A stretch of DNA of 64,000 bases from Tilletiopsis washingtonensis (taxonomy: Eukaryota > Basidiomycota > Exobasidiomycetes > Entylomatales): the NCBI RefSeq assembly GCF_003144115.1, contig NW_020312002.1, forward strand, positions 290,859 to 354,858, given 5' to 3'. Below, one piece after another: positions 1 through 10,040 of the stretch. The translations under genes were made by a program, and so were the position numbers. Numbering within the stretch: the first letter of the stretch is position 1; each line of letters starts with the position of its first letter. The notes below the pieces were generated by a model, which ran no database searches, was not told the origin of the DNA, and worked only from the letters and a program-made list of their open reading frames with translations.

Positions 1-830
1 GGATGGTGGGGATGGATGGGGTAGGGAGGCAAGCTGCTGCGCCCTGCCTGGCGGGGCGAGAAGGCATCGCGCAGAGACGCCGCATGCCGGCGCCGGCGCA
101 GGCGACATGTCACGCTGCCGCTCCCTACCACGCCGCACGACCGGCATGCGGCCCGATGAGCTCACACACCGCCTTGGCTGCAGCATCGTCCTCCTCGGCG
201 CGGCCAGCGAAGGTGCCGAGCCGCCTTGTGCTCGCCAGGACGGCGATGTGCGGCCTCGAGCGCGAGGAGCGCGCTGCCTCGTCTGCCAGCCGGGCCGCGC
301 CTCCTTTGCCTCTCTCTCTCGCCTCGTGCTGCTGTGTCATGCGCTGGCAGCTCTGTGCCGTCTGAGTTGCCGCACTGCGTCGAGGGGGTGCGCGTTGGGC
401 CCCGCGTGCCGTCGCGCGCACGGCGAGATGCACACCTCGCAGGCGGCGGAGCTGCAACTCGTCCAACTCCACCCTCACGGCCCTCTCGGCACGGCACGGC
501 ATGCGGCAGCACCGCACGCGGCAACTGCTGCGCCTCTCATGCAGCAGATGCAGGAACGCCCTCTGCTCGGCGGAGGCGTGCGGTGCCTCACGCTAACGCT
601 GCCGCGCTGCCGGCGGCTCGCGGGTGCGCCAAGGCACACAGCCGATTGTTCGAGTGTCCCTCCCTCGCCCCCACGCAACGCGTCACGCGCTCGTGCCGAC
701 GCGCCCCTCGATCTCACGCTCCCGGCGACGCTTTGCCCGTCTCCCGCCGCTTGCCTCTGCCCTCCATCTCCCTGCGCTCCCACCGCAGTTGCGCACCTTC
801 GCCACTCTGGGCGTGCGCGCGGTCCATCCC
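1..830. other. 5' flank of first gene, no gene seen
   Basis: This stretch lies upstream of the first credible start codon at 831. Several long open frames cross it on both strands, but they are Arg/Ala/Pro-rich, as expected by chance in such GC-rich DNA, and none shows a conserved domain or a plausible initiation context. It probably holds the promoter and leader of the gene that follows. I see no RNA gene or repeat in it. Confidence 0.5.
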
Positions 831-3800
831 ATGTCGCGCATCTCCTCTGCCTCGTCCCCGAGCACCAGCACGGGCACCAGCAGCACCCTCGTCTCGCCGC
901 CGCGTGCCTCGCGCCTCGCCGCCAGCAGCAAGAGCACACGCGCGGCGGCAAAGGCAGTGACGGAGTCCTGCCCCGACAACTGCCGCGGCACGCTCTGTGC
1001 CTGTGCGCTCGGCAGCCCCAGCGGCAGCGGCAGTGGCAGCGGCAGCTCCGGCGGCGAGGCAGCAGCGGCACGGCGCGGCAGCGCCAGCGCCAGCGCCAGC
1101 AGCGAAGAGCGTGCGCCGCGACGCAGAGTCAGGGCCGTCGTCACGCCGTTCGGCGTGGCGCGACACAGCATGAACTCCTCTGCGCGGCCCGCTGCGCAAG
1201 CACGGCTCTTCGCGCGGGCCTCGTCTGGCCCGCGGCCCTTCAGCGGCGGCGCCCCCACCAGCGCATCCGACTCGAGCGACTCCGACGCCGCGCCTCCTAG
1301 GCGCGCCAACGGCACACATCCTCCGCCTTCCTCTTCGCCGCCGCTCTCCTCCTCTTCCTCGGGCGCACGCAGCGCGGGAGGCTCAAGGCGGTCCATCGCA
1401 GATGTCTTTGAACGCCTCATGGCCGATGAGGCGGCGCGGCGCACGCCTGCAAGGCCAGGGCAGCCCACCGCGCACGTCGTCACGCCTGCGCCGCAGCCTG
1501 GCGCGCACGTCGCCACGCCCGCGCCTGCGTCTGCGTTGCTGTATGAGCCGCAACGATCCGAGCAGCCAAGAACGGCGCGCAGAGACGATGCGCAGCGCCT
1601 GCACAGTCTGGCGCGCAGCACGCCGCACGCGCAGTCGCAGACGCAGACGCCGCGGGCGCGCATTGCGGGCGCCAGCGTCGGCGTGCAGGAGCAGGTGGAG
1701 GAGCAGACGCCGAAAGGCGCCGCGGACTATGCGGCACGATTGAAGGCGCTGAGGAGGGGCAGGAGCGAGAGTCCGCGCAGTGCGGAGGGAGCGACGCCCA
1801 AGGCGGAACCGCGCAGGGAGGACCTGAGGGCCTCGCGCGCAGAGAAGGAGAATGTGGGTGCGGTGGGCACGCCGAATGGGAGGGATGCTGAGGCGGATGA
1901 TGAAGCCGACGTCTCGCATGCGCAAGAGCCAGGGTCGACAAGCGAGGCAGAGGCGGAAGCGGATGCGGAAGCAGAGAGTGACTTCGAGGCGGAGATGGAA
2001 CGTGAACGCGTTGCAATGGAGGCGCAACAGGCGGCACGACCTGCTTCTGTCTCGCCTCGACGACAGCGCACTGGCTTGACGAGCAAGCGTCTCTCTTCCA
2101 CAACGACGGTGTCGAACTCCTTCATCTCGAACGGGGACGCTACACCTCGAGCACCCGCACGAGCAAGCGAAGCAGTCCTTTCTCAGGCCTTCGCCTTTCC
2201 CGCCCAACGACCAGCTTCTCCGCTTCCTCCTTCTTCGCCACTCTTTGCGCATTGGAGCGGGAATGCAGGACACGCCAACGGCACTTCCTTCGCTCACGGC
2301 AGCGGCGCCGGCGCCAACGGAGGCGGGAGCAGCGAGAGCAACTCTGGTGCTTCGTCGCCGCGAAGAGGCGCGCATCGACGCTCGAATCCAAACAGCCCGA
2401 CACTGAGCGTCTCGGCTCGTGCGCCTTCCAGTGAGGCGATGGAGCGTCTGAATAGGGCGCTGGGCACGACTAGCACGCCCGAGCCGGAAGCAGGGAGGCA
2501 AGGAGAGGAGAGAGAGGAGGAGCAGATGGAAATCAGTAGCGAATCGACGAGAGAACGACGGACGGTGCGCTTCAGCCCGACGCCGAGCTATCGCGAGTCG
2601 AGTCCCGTGAGGGAGGAGCATGAGGAGGACTGGGGAGCAGTGCTGGAGGAGGAAGAAGAGCCAGAAGAGGAGGAAGAGGAGCTGCGCGAGCTGCCATCGG
2701 AGGCCCAGCAGCGCGACTCCTCAAGCGACGCCTTGGCTCCTTCATCTTCCGACACGCCACCGCCGCCTCTGCGTCTCTCCGCCTCTTCACCAGCACGGCC
2801 AGTCTCTCGCCACATCTTCATGCCTTCGACACCTTCGCGTCCCGCTCGCAGCCCTCGCTCAACAGCGACGCGCAGCACCTCTCCACCCTTGGCGCTTGGT
2901 GCTCGAGCCGCCAATCTCTCCCTCTTTGGCTCGCCCGGCACGCCTCATCCTCCCGGCTTCTTCGGCGTGGGCGCTGCATCTGCCTCTCCCTCGGTGCGGC
3001 GGCTCGGAGGCTCATCTCTGCGACCCCAGAGATCACGAGACTCTCTCATCGACGCCACGCACGAGGACTCGATCAGTGCGGAGCTTGCGCCGCTGCAGGA
3101 GGCGTCGGATGATGAGATTGCCACGATGGCAGGTCCGCCGAGACAGTCCACTCCGCCCCTCACGCGCGCCTCTGCGACACTGAAGCAGGCTGCCCCGACG
3201 GCGACGTCGGCGCACGAAGCAGCGGACGAGAATGATCCAAGTCTGCACGCGACGCTGGAACAGCTCCTTCGCGTGCTCTCACAGCGTCCCGTCTCCGTGT
3301 CACCCTCGACGCAGCCGCTGCCCGAGCTGCAGCTGGACACTTCGGCCCTGCTGGCCACCACTGAGCGTCTTGCGCAGCTGCGGCGCGATGAGACGGACGC
3401 GGAGCGCAGACGCGCCGAGACGAGGGAGAAGGATGAAGAGGAGAGCAAGGCGCTCTCGACGACGAGAGCCAAGCTCGGAGCATTGGCCGAGGCGGTTCGC
3501 ACGACACGCGAGCACGTCGACAGCGGCGTCATCGTGCCGCCTTCCTACGCCTTCTTCATTCCTCCATCGCGCAACTCTCGGCTGCGAACGGCGCTCTTCA
3601 TCCTCGGCCACTCGCTCTTCCTTCTCCTCGTGCTCTATCTCGCAGAGGCAGGTGCCTCGCATCGCTTCCACACGACGTACTACGACCCGTTCTACCCGCC
3701 TCTCTTTCCTCCATCGCACGACTCCAACGTGCTCAGTGGCGCCGAGGCGCTCCTTGAGGCCTTGCCCGCTCGCTCGAAGCTTGGCGCCCTGGCGGCGGCG

Positions 3801-3866
3801 GCTCTGCAACCGCTGCTGCGGCTCCTGTCGAGGCCGCCGGAACAGCCGCCTAGCTTCATCTCCTGA
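831..3866 (+). CDS. Large disordered protein with C-terminal transmembrane anchor
   Basis: One intronless frame of 1011 residues. I chose the ATG at 831 because the open frame upstream of it is low-complexity and this methionine begins a Ser/Thr-rich N-terminus. Most of the protein is predicted disordered: Gly-Ser runs near residues 60-75, many Ser-Pro and Thr-Pro sites, and an acidic Glu tract near residues 600-620. A charged helical stretch, probably coiled coil, lies at about residues 840-905. One hydrophobic segment at about 918-940 (core ALFILGHSLFLLLVLYL) is followed by about 70 residues rich in Pro and Tyr (YYDPFYPPLF). The layout suggests a single-pass protein with a long cytoplasmic or nuclear arm and a short lumenal tail. 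I do not recognise the family. A nuclear-envelope (KASH-like) adaptor is one possibility, but only from topology. The abundant SP/TP sites suggest phosphoregulation. Confidence 0.75.
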   Translation: MSRISSASSPSTSTGTSSTLVSPPRASRLAASSKSTRAAAKAVTESCPDNCRGTLCACALGSPSGSGSGSGSSGGEAAAARRGSASASASSEERAPRRRVRAVVTPFGVARHSMNSSARPAAQARLFARASSGPRPFSGGAPTSASDSSDSDAAPPRRANGTHPPPSSSPPLSSSSSGARSAGGSRRSIADVFERLMADEAARRTPARPGQPTAHVVTPAPQPGAHVATPAPASALLYEPQRSEQPRTARRDDAQRLHSLARSTPHAQSQTQTPRARIAGASVGVQEQVEEQTPKGAADYAARLKALRRGRSESPRSAEGATPKAEPRREDLRASRAEKENVGAVGTPNGRDAEADDEADVSHAQEPGSTSEAEAEADAEAESDFEAEMERERVAMEAQQAARPASVSPRRQRTGLTSKRLSSTTTVSNSFISNGDATPRAPARASEAVLSQAFAFPAQRPASPLPPSSPLFAHWSGNAGHANGTSFAHGSGAGANGGGSSESNSGASSPRRGAHRRSNPNSPTLSVSARAPSSEAMERLNRALGTTSTPEPEAGRQGEEREEEQMEISSESTRERRTVRFSPTPSYRESSPVREEHEEDWGAVLEEEEEPEEEEEELRELPSEAQQRDSSSDALAPSSSDTPPPPLRLSASSPARPVSRHIFMPSTPSRPARSPRSTATRSTSPPLALGARAANLSLFGSPGTPHPPGFFGVGAASASPSVRRLGGSSLRPQRSRDSLIDATHEDSISAELAPLQEASDDEIATMAGPPRQSTPPLTRASATLKQAAPTATSAHEAADENDPSLHATLEQLLRVLSQRPVSVSPSTQPLPELQLDTSALLATTERLAQLRRDETDAERRRAETREKDEEESKALSTTRAKLGALAEAVRTTREHVDSGVIVPPSYAFFIPPSRNSRLRTALFILGHSLFLLLVLYLAEAGASHRFHTTYYDPFYPPLFPPSHDSNVLSGAEALLEALPARSKLGALAAAALQPLLRLLSRPPEQPPSFIS

Positions 3867-4610
3867 TCCGGCGACCGCCCGATCCTCACCTTGATCACCT
3901 TCTGCTTCCCTCGTCATCGTGCCGCTCGCATGCTTGCTCCAGCGCCGTCCTCCTATTGTAGCGTAGCCTTCTCATACCCTCGCTTTGGTCTCGCACTGCA
4001 TGTCACTTCATCTATCGCCTTCACTTGCGCGTGACACTGAGGAAGGGCGATGCACATTGCGGCGCAAGGGAGAAGGGGAAGAGGCAGGGGCATGGCGCTC
4101 GTAAGGATGTGTTGAGTCGATGGAGTGTGGGTGTATGAGACAGGCGGATGTGGACGAGGCGTGTGAGGCAAGTGGTGTGGCAGCGAGGGGTAGCACGTGT
4201 GAGCGGAAAGGGCATGAGAGGGGGGTCGTGATAATGACGTGGCCGAGACTGAGATGTGGATGTGGTCGGGTGATCGAGAATGCTATGGGTGATGCGAGTT
4301 GGGACGGGACGATGACGGAGGCATGTTGCAGAGTGGAGTCGAGGTGGAGAGGGGAGCAGAGAGGTAGCACTTTGAGAGACCGCGCGCGGAGCTGGAGAGC
4401 AGAACTTGAGGACCGGAGAGGAGGAGCGAAGAGTCGTGGTGTGGCAGCGCAGGAACGCTGGCCGAAGAGGGAAGGAAGCGGCATGAAGATGGTCTAGGAC
4501 GAGCAGAAGGGAGATGGAGAAGCGGCAGGCAGAAGGCAAAAGACGTGTATGCAACGTGCAAGCAGCAAGCGGAGGATGACCGCAGAGAGACGGGCGGTCG
4601 GAGATAGCAA
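3867..4610. other. Convergent intergenic region, purine-rich + strand
   Basis: This stretch separates two genes that end toward each other. From about 4020 to 4610 the + strand is strongly purine-rich (runs such as gggagaaggggaagaggcag), so the transcript of the minus-strand RRM gene would carry a pyrimidine-rich 3' UTR. Frames here have no domain. No structured RNA is evident. Confidence 0.5.
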
Positions 4611-7397
4611 TCAGACGCCGGAGAGATGCAGCGCCGTGAGATCGAGGCCGATGTCGTCGAGTTCGGGCGTCTTGCTGGCGCGCGCCTCGTGAGGAGCCTG
4701 CGAGAAGGCAGGACGCAGAGGCGACGAGCTATGCGTCGTCGACGAGTTCAGCGAAGACGACTTTTCGTGGCCGACGGGGTGCAGTGCAGTGTTGCGCTTG
4801 CTGCCCTGAGCAGCGGAAAAGACGCAGGTCAGCGGTAGACGCAAGTTCTGTGATGAGACGATGGGCTCACCGTGTGCGGAGGGCTGTCCTGCTGCAGCGC
4901 CTGAAGCGCCGAGCTGTCGTACGTCTGCTGCAGCGTCTTGGGCGCCGAAGCATACCAGCCGCCAGCACCGAAGGCCTTGCTGTTCGTAGGCGACGCGGAC
5001 CAGATTGCACTGTCGGTAGGATCGCCGACGCCGGGCGTCGAGAGGCGCGAAGTCGTGCTGCCCGTCGACATTGTGCTCTGCGGACTGAGATCCTCGAGGC
5101 CGAGCACGGCGCCCGAGCCCCACGTGCCGCCGATGGCGCCGGGCGTGCGCGTCTGCGACGGCGAGTCGAAGGACAGAGGCTGTAGACCCTCGCGGCGAGT
5201 GTCAAGCGGCGACATGCCAGGCGTGCGCTCCGAGCCGCCATTGCCACGGACGTTGCGAGGCGGCGTCTGCTGCGGTAGGGCTGTCGTGGACGACGACAAG
5301 TCGAGCGAGGCGCCGCTTCCACGGTGGCCGGGACGCACGGGAGTGTTGGCCGGCGTGAAGGCCGTGCCGAGACCGTGGAAGGGTGACGCCATGTGCTGCG
5401 TGCTCTGCGGCGTCGAAGCGCGCAGGTCTGGCTTGATCTCGATGGGTCGACTGACGTTGTCGGTGCGCAGCAGCGGCACACCGTCGAACTCGTTGCCGCC
5501 GAGGGCGAGCGAGCGGGTGGTGGCGTACGGCGAGTAAGCCTCGGGCAGACCCGTCGGACGAAGTGCGTCGCGAGCGCCCCACGACTCGGTCGGCGGAGTG
5601 ACGGCGCCGATGGAACCCATGGGCATCAGATCGAGACGGCGATGGCCAGCGGCGTCGGTGAAGCCTCCGGAGTGAGGCGAGCGGCCCATGTGCGAGGAGA
5701 AGCCCGCGGCGGGAGGCAGCGCGTAGCTCTGCGCAGGCAGCGGCAGAGGACTAGCTGTAGGAAGCTGCTGAGGCAACGGCGCAGCGAAGCGCACATGCGC
5801 CGGCACCGGTGAGGCACCGAGCAGGCTTGCTGCGCCGGCCGACATCGGGCTGAGCTCGGGAAAGGCGTGCATGTACGGCGTCATGCCGGCCGGGTGGACA
5901 TCGCGGGCGGTGGGCGCCAGAGGCACGGGCAGCGAGGCGACGCGCGGAACGTCCGACGGCGTGCGCTGGTACACGAGGTTGTGCGCCGTAAGACGGCGGC
6001 CGTTGATGACCTTGCCGTCGATGCCGTCGCGTGCGCGCGACGCCTCGTGCTCGGCGCTGAAGGTGATGACGCCGTAGCCGCGCGAGATGCCGCTCTGGTC
6101 ACGCGAGAGCGAGGCGGCCGTGATGGTGCCGTAGGGCTCGAGCGCGTGACGCAGGTCGTCGTCGTCGAGGATGGCGACCGGGTCGAGGCCAGAGATGAAG
6201 AGCGTGCACGGGTCCGTAGCGATGTTGGACGCGCCGCCCGGGTAGCTGATGCTGCCGCCACGGCTGCCGCTGCTGCCGCCCGATGCCTCAGAAGGGCTCG
6301 ACGTGCCGGAAGAGTTCATGCCGCCGATGCGACCGTAGAACGACGGCGGGTAGCTCGAGTTGTGCGCCATGAAGAGCGACGAGGCACCGCCGCCAATGTC
6401 CAGGCCGGGATCCTCGGGCACGCGGCGCGGGCCGGTGTTGAAGCGGTTGCGCGGCACGTTGCGCTTGATGACGTTGCGGCCGGGCGCGCCGTGGTCGAAG
6501 GGTCCGCCGCTGCGCTGGACGATGGCGTACGAGACCTCGATGGGGTAGCCGTGCCAGACGAAGCCGTTGAGGCCCTCGATGGCGCACTTGGCGTCCGCCG
6601 GCCCGCCCATGTCGATGAAGCCGCGGCGGCGTGCCTGGGCGTCGAGCATGGCGAGGATGACGCAGTGGACGACGAGGCCGTACGAGCTGAACAGCGCCGT
6701 CAGCTGGTCCGTCGTGGCGTCGAGCGGCAGGTTGAGCACGTAGAGGTTCTTGTGCGTCGGAGGCGCGTCGGCGGCGGCGCCGCGGAAGCGCGGCACGCCG
6801 CCGGCCGCGTTGAGCGCGACGGAGTGCTGGTGCAGCGGGCTGACCTGGTGCTGCGGCTGCATGTCGAGACGGCTCAGGTTGGCCATCGTCGTGTTGAGCG
6901 GCAGCTTCGACGGCGCCGTCGACGCGAGCAGCGGCTTGACGTGCCTGTGGACGGGAGCGGATAAGCCGGCTGACGTGGTGGCGTGGGACGCAAGCGGGAC
7001 AGATAGCGTGCCGGCGGCGGCGCGTCCCACGGGTCCAGCAGAGTCCGTCCGGCCTGCCTCTCGACGTACTCACAGAGCATTGCCCAGCGCGACGTAGCCG
7101 TCAAACTGCACGGCACACTGCGCCTCCTCGGGTGTGCGGAACGTGATGACGGCCGACGCCGGGCCCTCGCCGCGGGTGAAGTCGACGCGCTCGACGGCGG
7201 CGACGGGGTCGAAGAGCAGCTTGAGCCACGCGTCGGTTGCTGCGGAGGATGCATCAGCTCGGCAGCGCCGCGAGCCCGTGCATGCGCAACTCACCCTCGC
7301 GCGGCAGGTTCGAGATGACGACGGAGCGCACGTCGTCGCGCTCGCGGCCGCTGGCGTCGGCGTGTGTGTGCGGCGCCGGCATCGACGACACGGCCAT
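4611..7397 (-). CDS. RNA-binding protein with three RRM domains
   Basis: Four-exon model on the minus strand: 7295-7397, 7074-7239, 4871-6944, 4611-4805, giving 845 residues with phases that close exactly. The start at 7397 has a good context (CACCCATGG). RRM1 is built across introns at about residues 24-95 (SVVISNL, then SAVITFRT). RRM2 is at about 155-233 (NLYVLNLP, then RRGFIDM). RRM3 is at about 335-415 (TLFISGL, then SRGYGVITF). The second half is Ser/Pro/Gly-rich and disordered, with a conserved-looking C-terminal tail. The domain plan fits fungal post-transcriptional regulators that bind mRNA. I cannot assign a specific orthologue. It likely acts in the cytoplasm on mRNA stability or translation, which is inference. 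The upstream 500 nt are pyrimidine-rich in the sense strand, suggesting a long CU-rich leader. Confidence 0.85.
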
Positions 7398-9498
7398 GGG
7401 TGCGATAAGGAAGAAGGATCCGGAAGAGGGGCAGAGGAGAGCGACCGAGCAGGCACCTGGCTCCGGCGAGAAAGAGGCAGAGAGGCGAGCGAGGCAGAAG
7501 CACACGAATGTATGCAGACGCGAGGATGAGGGTGGAGAGGCGCAGTGTACGGAACTGGCTGCGCTGGCAGGGTGCAGAGGTGTGAGCGGCGCGCCGGGCC
7601 GAGTGCCCTCGAGAGGGCCTCACCGCAGGAGCCGCCGGGCACACTTGCCAGGAAGAAGCGCCGTGCGCCGAGCAGCGGGCGGTCCGAGCGAGCGTGAGAG
7701 GCGAGAGCGGCGGCTCCTGCACCGGGCGCTGCGGCGGTCCGAGCGAGGCTGAGCGGCGGCGGCGGCAGGTGAGAGGCGAGAGGCAGGGCAAGAGAGGCGG
7801 TCGTGAGAGAGAGAAGGCAGGGTCGTGAGGTTGAGGAAGAGGTGCAGACAGGCAGGCAGGCCCGAGCAGGTGAGGTGGTGGTGGGAGAAGAGGATGAGGA
7901 GGGCGGCGAGGCGGGCAAGAAGTACCTGGCGCGCTGGCGGCGGCACGGGCGCCGACGGCCCGACGAGGAGCTGCGAGCTTCTCGCGGCGGGGCGAGGCGG
8001 CCCGCGCTGCTGCTGGCGAGCCGCCGCTCTGGCGCTGTGCGTGAGACGCCTGGCCTGAGGTATAGCCGGGCTGCCCGCGTCCGGGCTGCCAGCGAGCTGC
8101 GCAGGGCCGCCGCTCCGGCACCGGCGGGCACAGGACGCCGCACCCTTGCCTCCAGCAGCAGCCTGAGGGTTTGGCGTGCTGCGCGTGCGCGTCCTGCGCC
8201 GCAGCGCCGTGGCAAGGTGTTGCTCTTGCGCGTTCATGCACATGGCCCAGCCGAGAAGCACGGCAGGCGAGCAGTCACCCTCTCGCTCGGCAAGAAGCAG
8301 CGCAAGCATGAAGCAAGATGCGCACGGCGCCTCCACGCGCTCCAAGCGCGCACGGCAAGTTCGCGGAACAAGCTCGGGCGCCCGATGCGCGCGATCTGAC
8401 AGCGTGGCGGCGCAGCAGCGCACCTCGCCCGTCTGCGTTCGCTGCTTCACACGCTCTATCGTCCCTGCAGCTGCATCCCAGCTCAGCCGCGGCGCCGTCT
8501 CATGCCCAATCGTTGGCCTTGTCCGCCGCGAGCACAAGCATGAAGCTGAACGTGTCGAGGGTCTGCGTGCTGTGCTGCGCCTTCAAGTTCATCTGATGCT
8601 TGAGGCGAGAGCAGGCGGAGGTGCTGCGGCTGTCGGCGGTACCGGCGAGCGGTCCGCGAGCCGTCTGATGGTGGCGTCCCTGCGCTGCGGCTGCACGCCA
8701 GCGCAAGGTCCCTCGCGCTTGCTCGCCGCAGCCGTTGGAGCGCCGCCGTCCCGCCGCCTTCCCAGCATGGAACGCCGCAGACGAGGCAGAGGCATCAAGC
8801 TGAAGAGAGAGAGCAGATTTGCAACCGCAGCGTCGAGGAGCTCCTATGCGCTGTCAACAGCTCTCTGCCGAGCTTTGCTCGAGAGAGAGCACCGAGGGCG
8901 GCACTCCCTCCTCGAGAGATGGCCTGCGGTGCGGCCGCGGGCTGCAAGCTGCTGTGCGGAGCTCCCACGCCTCAGCCCCTCTGAGCTCCTTTCACAGCCC
9001 AAAATGGTTCAAGCCGTCGCCCGAGGGTCGACGCGGGCCTCGGGCAGGTGCCGAGAGAAGTAGAGCTGCGCAGCTGCGGCGTACGGCCGAAAACGCTCAC
9101 TTCAGCGCAGCCGCTCAGCGAGAGGGCTCGAGTCATCGCTGATGCTTGAGGCGTGCTGCGGCGCGCGGCGTCGCGGCTCCCGCGATGCAACATGCACGAG
9201 CAAAGCGCAGCATGCGGATGGCGCAGGCGTCCCGAGATGCCGTTGTCGTGTCCGCAAGAAGCAAGCGTGGGCGCGAGGTTGCTGCAACCGCTGCGCTCGG
9301 GGGCGAGAGAGGGCTGCCTGCCGCTGCATAGCGCATGCTCAGGCTGCATCTGCTGAGGCTGCATCTGAGCCCGCTGCGGTCTCGCCGGCGGGCGTCTCGC
9401 CCACGCCTTCTCGGAGCGGATGCGGAGGCCGCGGCGATGCTCTCACAGTCTTCGCCTCTGCCCTCCACTCGCGCGTCGTGTCTACCTCCCTGCGCTGA
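7398..9498. other. Intergenic region between divergent genes
   Basis: About 2.1 kb. The first roughly 500 nt form a CU-rich leader/promoter for the minus-strand RRM gene. The remainder is GC-rich with many CTGC/GCAG words. A 295-codon frame on the + strand at 8176-9063 has no domain and Arg/Ala/Ser-rich composition, so I leave it out. Upstream exons of the small + strand gene that ends at 9933 may lie after about 9200, for instance in frames near 9222-9331 and 9357-9498, but I cannot fix their borders. Confidence 0.45.
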
Positions 9499-9510
9499 TG
9501 CTGTGAGCAG

Positions 9511-9933
9511 ACGAGAGCCGTCAGCAGCGCAGGGTTTGAGGTGCGAGCGCTCAAGACTGAGGCGCTCGCAGACGGTGAGGTCCGGGCAGTAGAGTCGAGG
9601 CTGAGAGAGCGGCGCGAAAAGCGGCCTGGACCTCAGCACACCTCATCGCTGCTTTCCACGACTTCGCAGCATGACTTCCTTCCCTTGAGCGAGAGAGTGA
9701 GCAAGACAGCGAGTGTAGTCGATTAGCTCTCCGGGCAGTGAGTGGCAGGGTGACGCGACGATGCGGCCGGATTTCACCTCGCGCAACTGAAGTTCTACAA
9801 CGACACGGCCGCGATACTGGACCATCTCCAGGGCGAAGTGGCGCCTCTCGCCGCTGAGACAGCAGCTCAGCTACGCATTCTCGCTCAGCACCGCGAGGAT
9901 CACAAGGACGACGCTTCCACGCAGGCGGCCTGA
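9511..9933 (+). CDS. Probable small gene, 3' exons only defined; function unknown
   Basis: Two exons fit together in phase: about 9511-9696 and 9793-9933, with a 96-nt intron (donor GTGAGC, acceptor CTGAAG) and a TGA stop at 9931-9933. The last exon encodes 46 residues with a clear amphipathic helical pattern (YNDTAAILDHLQGEVAPLAA, then AAQLRILAQHREDHKDD). The exon before it is charged (EVRAVESRLRERREKR) and then Ser/Thr-rich. The composition is unlike the Arg/Pro-rich shadow frames around it. The 5' end is unresolved: an acceptor at 9510 is likely, and further exons may lie back to about 9222. I do not recognise the family; short coiled-coil subunits of larger complexes look like this. It converges on the DAHP synthase gene, with 107 nt between the stop codons. 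An antisense frame across the last exon exists but looks less protein-like. Confidence 0.4.
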
Positions 9934-10040
9934 TCGGCCATGCTGGCAGAGTACAGGGCGGACTCGCCTGAGCCTGGCGAGCCGAGCGGGCATGCCAGCG
10001 CACCATGAGCAAGACACATTTGCATTCCCTTTGCGCACGC

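Noticed and set aside
107-1300. 397-codon frame overlapping the first gene
   Set aside because: Composition is random-like and it overlaps the better-supported frame starting at 831 in another phase.
5867-6964. 365-codon + strand frame antisense to the RRM gene
   Set aside because: It is the complement of strongly conserved RRM coding sequence and has a repetitive Arg/Val/Ala composition typical of a shadow frame.
9003-9015. B-box-like GGTTCAAGCC suggesting a tRNA
   Set aside because: There is no matching A-box upstream and no foldable cloverleaf around it. A similar GGTTCAATC on the minus strand near 33383-33391 fails in the same way.
8176-9063. 295-codon + strand frame in the 7.4-9.5 kb gap
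   Set aside because: No domain, no hydrophobic periodicity, and Arg/Ser/Ala-rich composition. It may be leader or intergenic DNA.
9643-9825. Minus-strand frame that could be extended upstream by splicing to an ATG near 9942
   Set aside because: It reads passably as protein, but it lies opposite the more convincing + strand exon 9793-9933 and would need an unusual GTCGTC donor.
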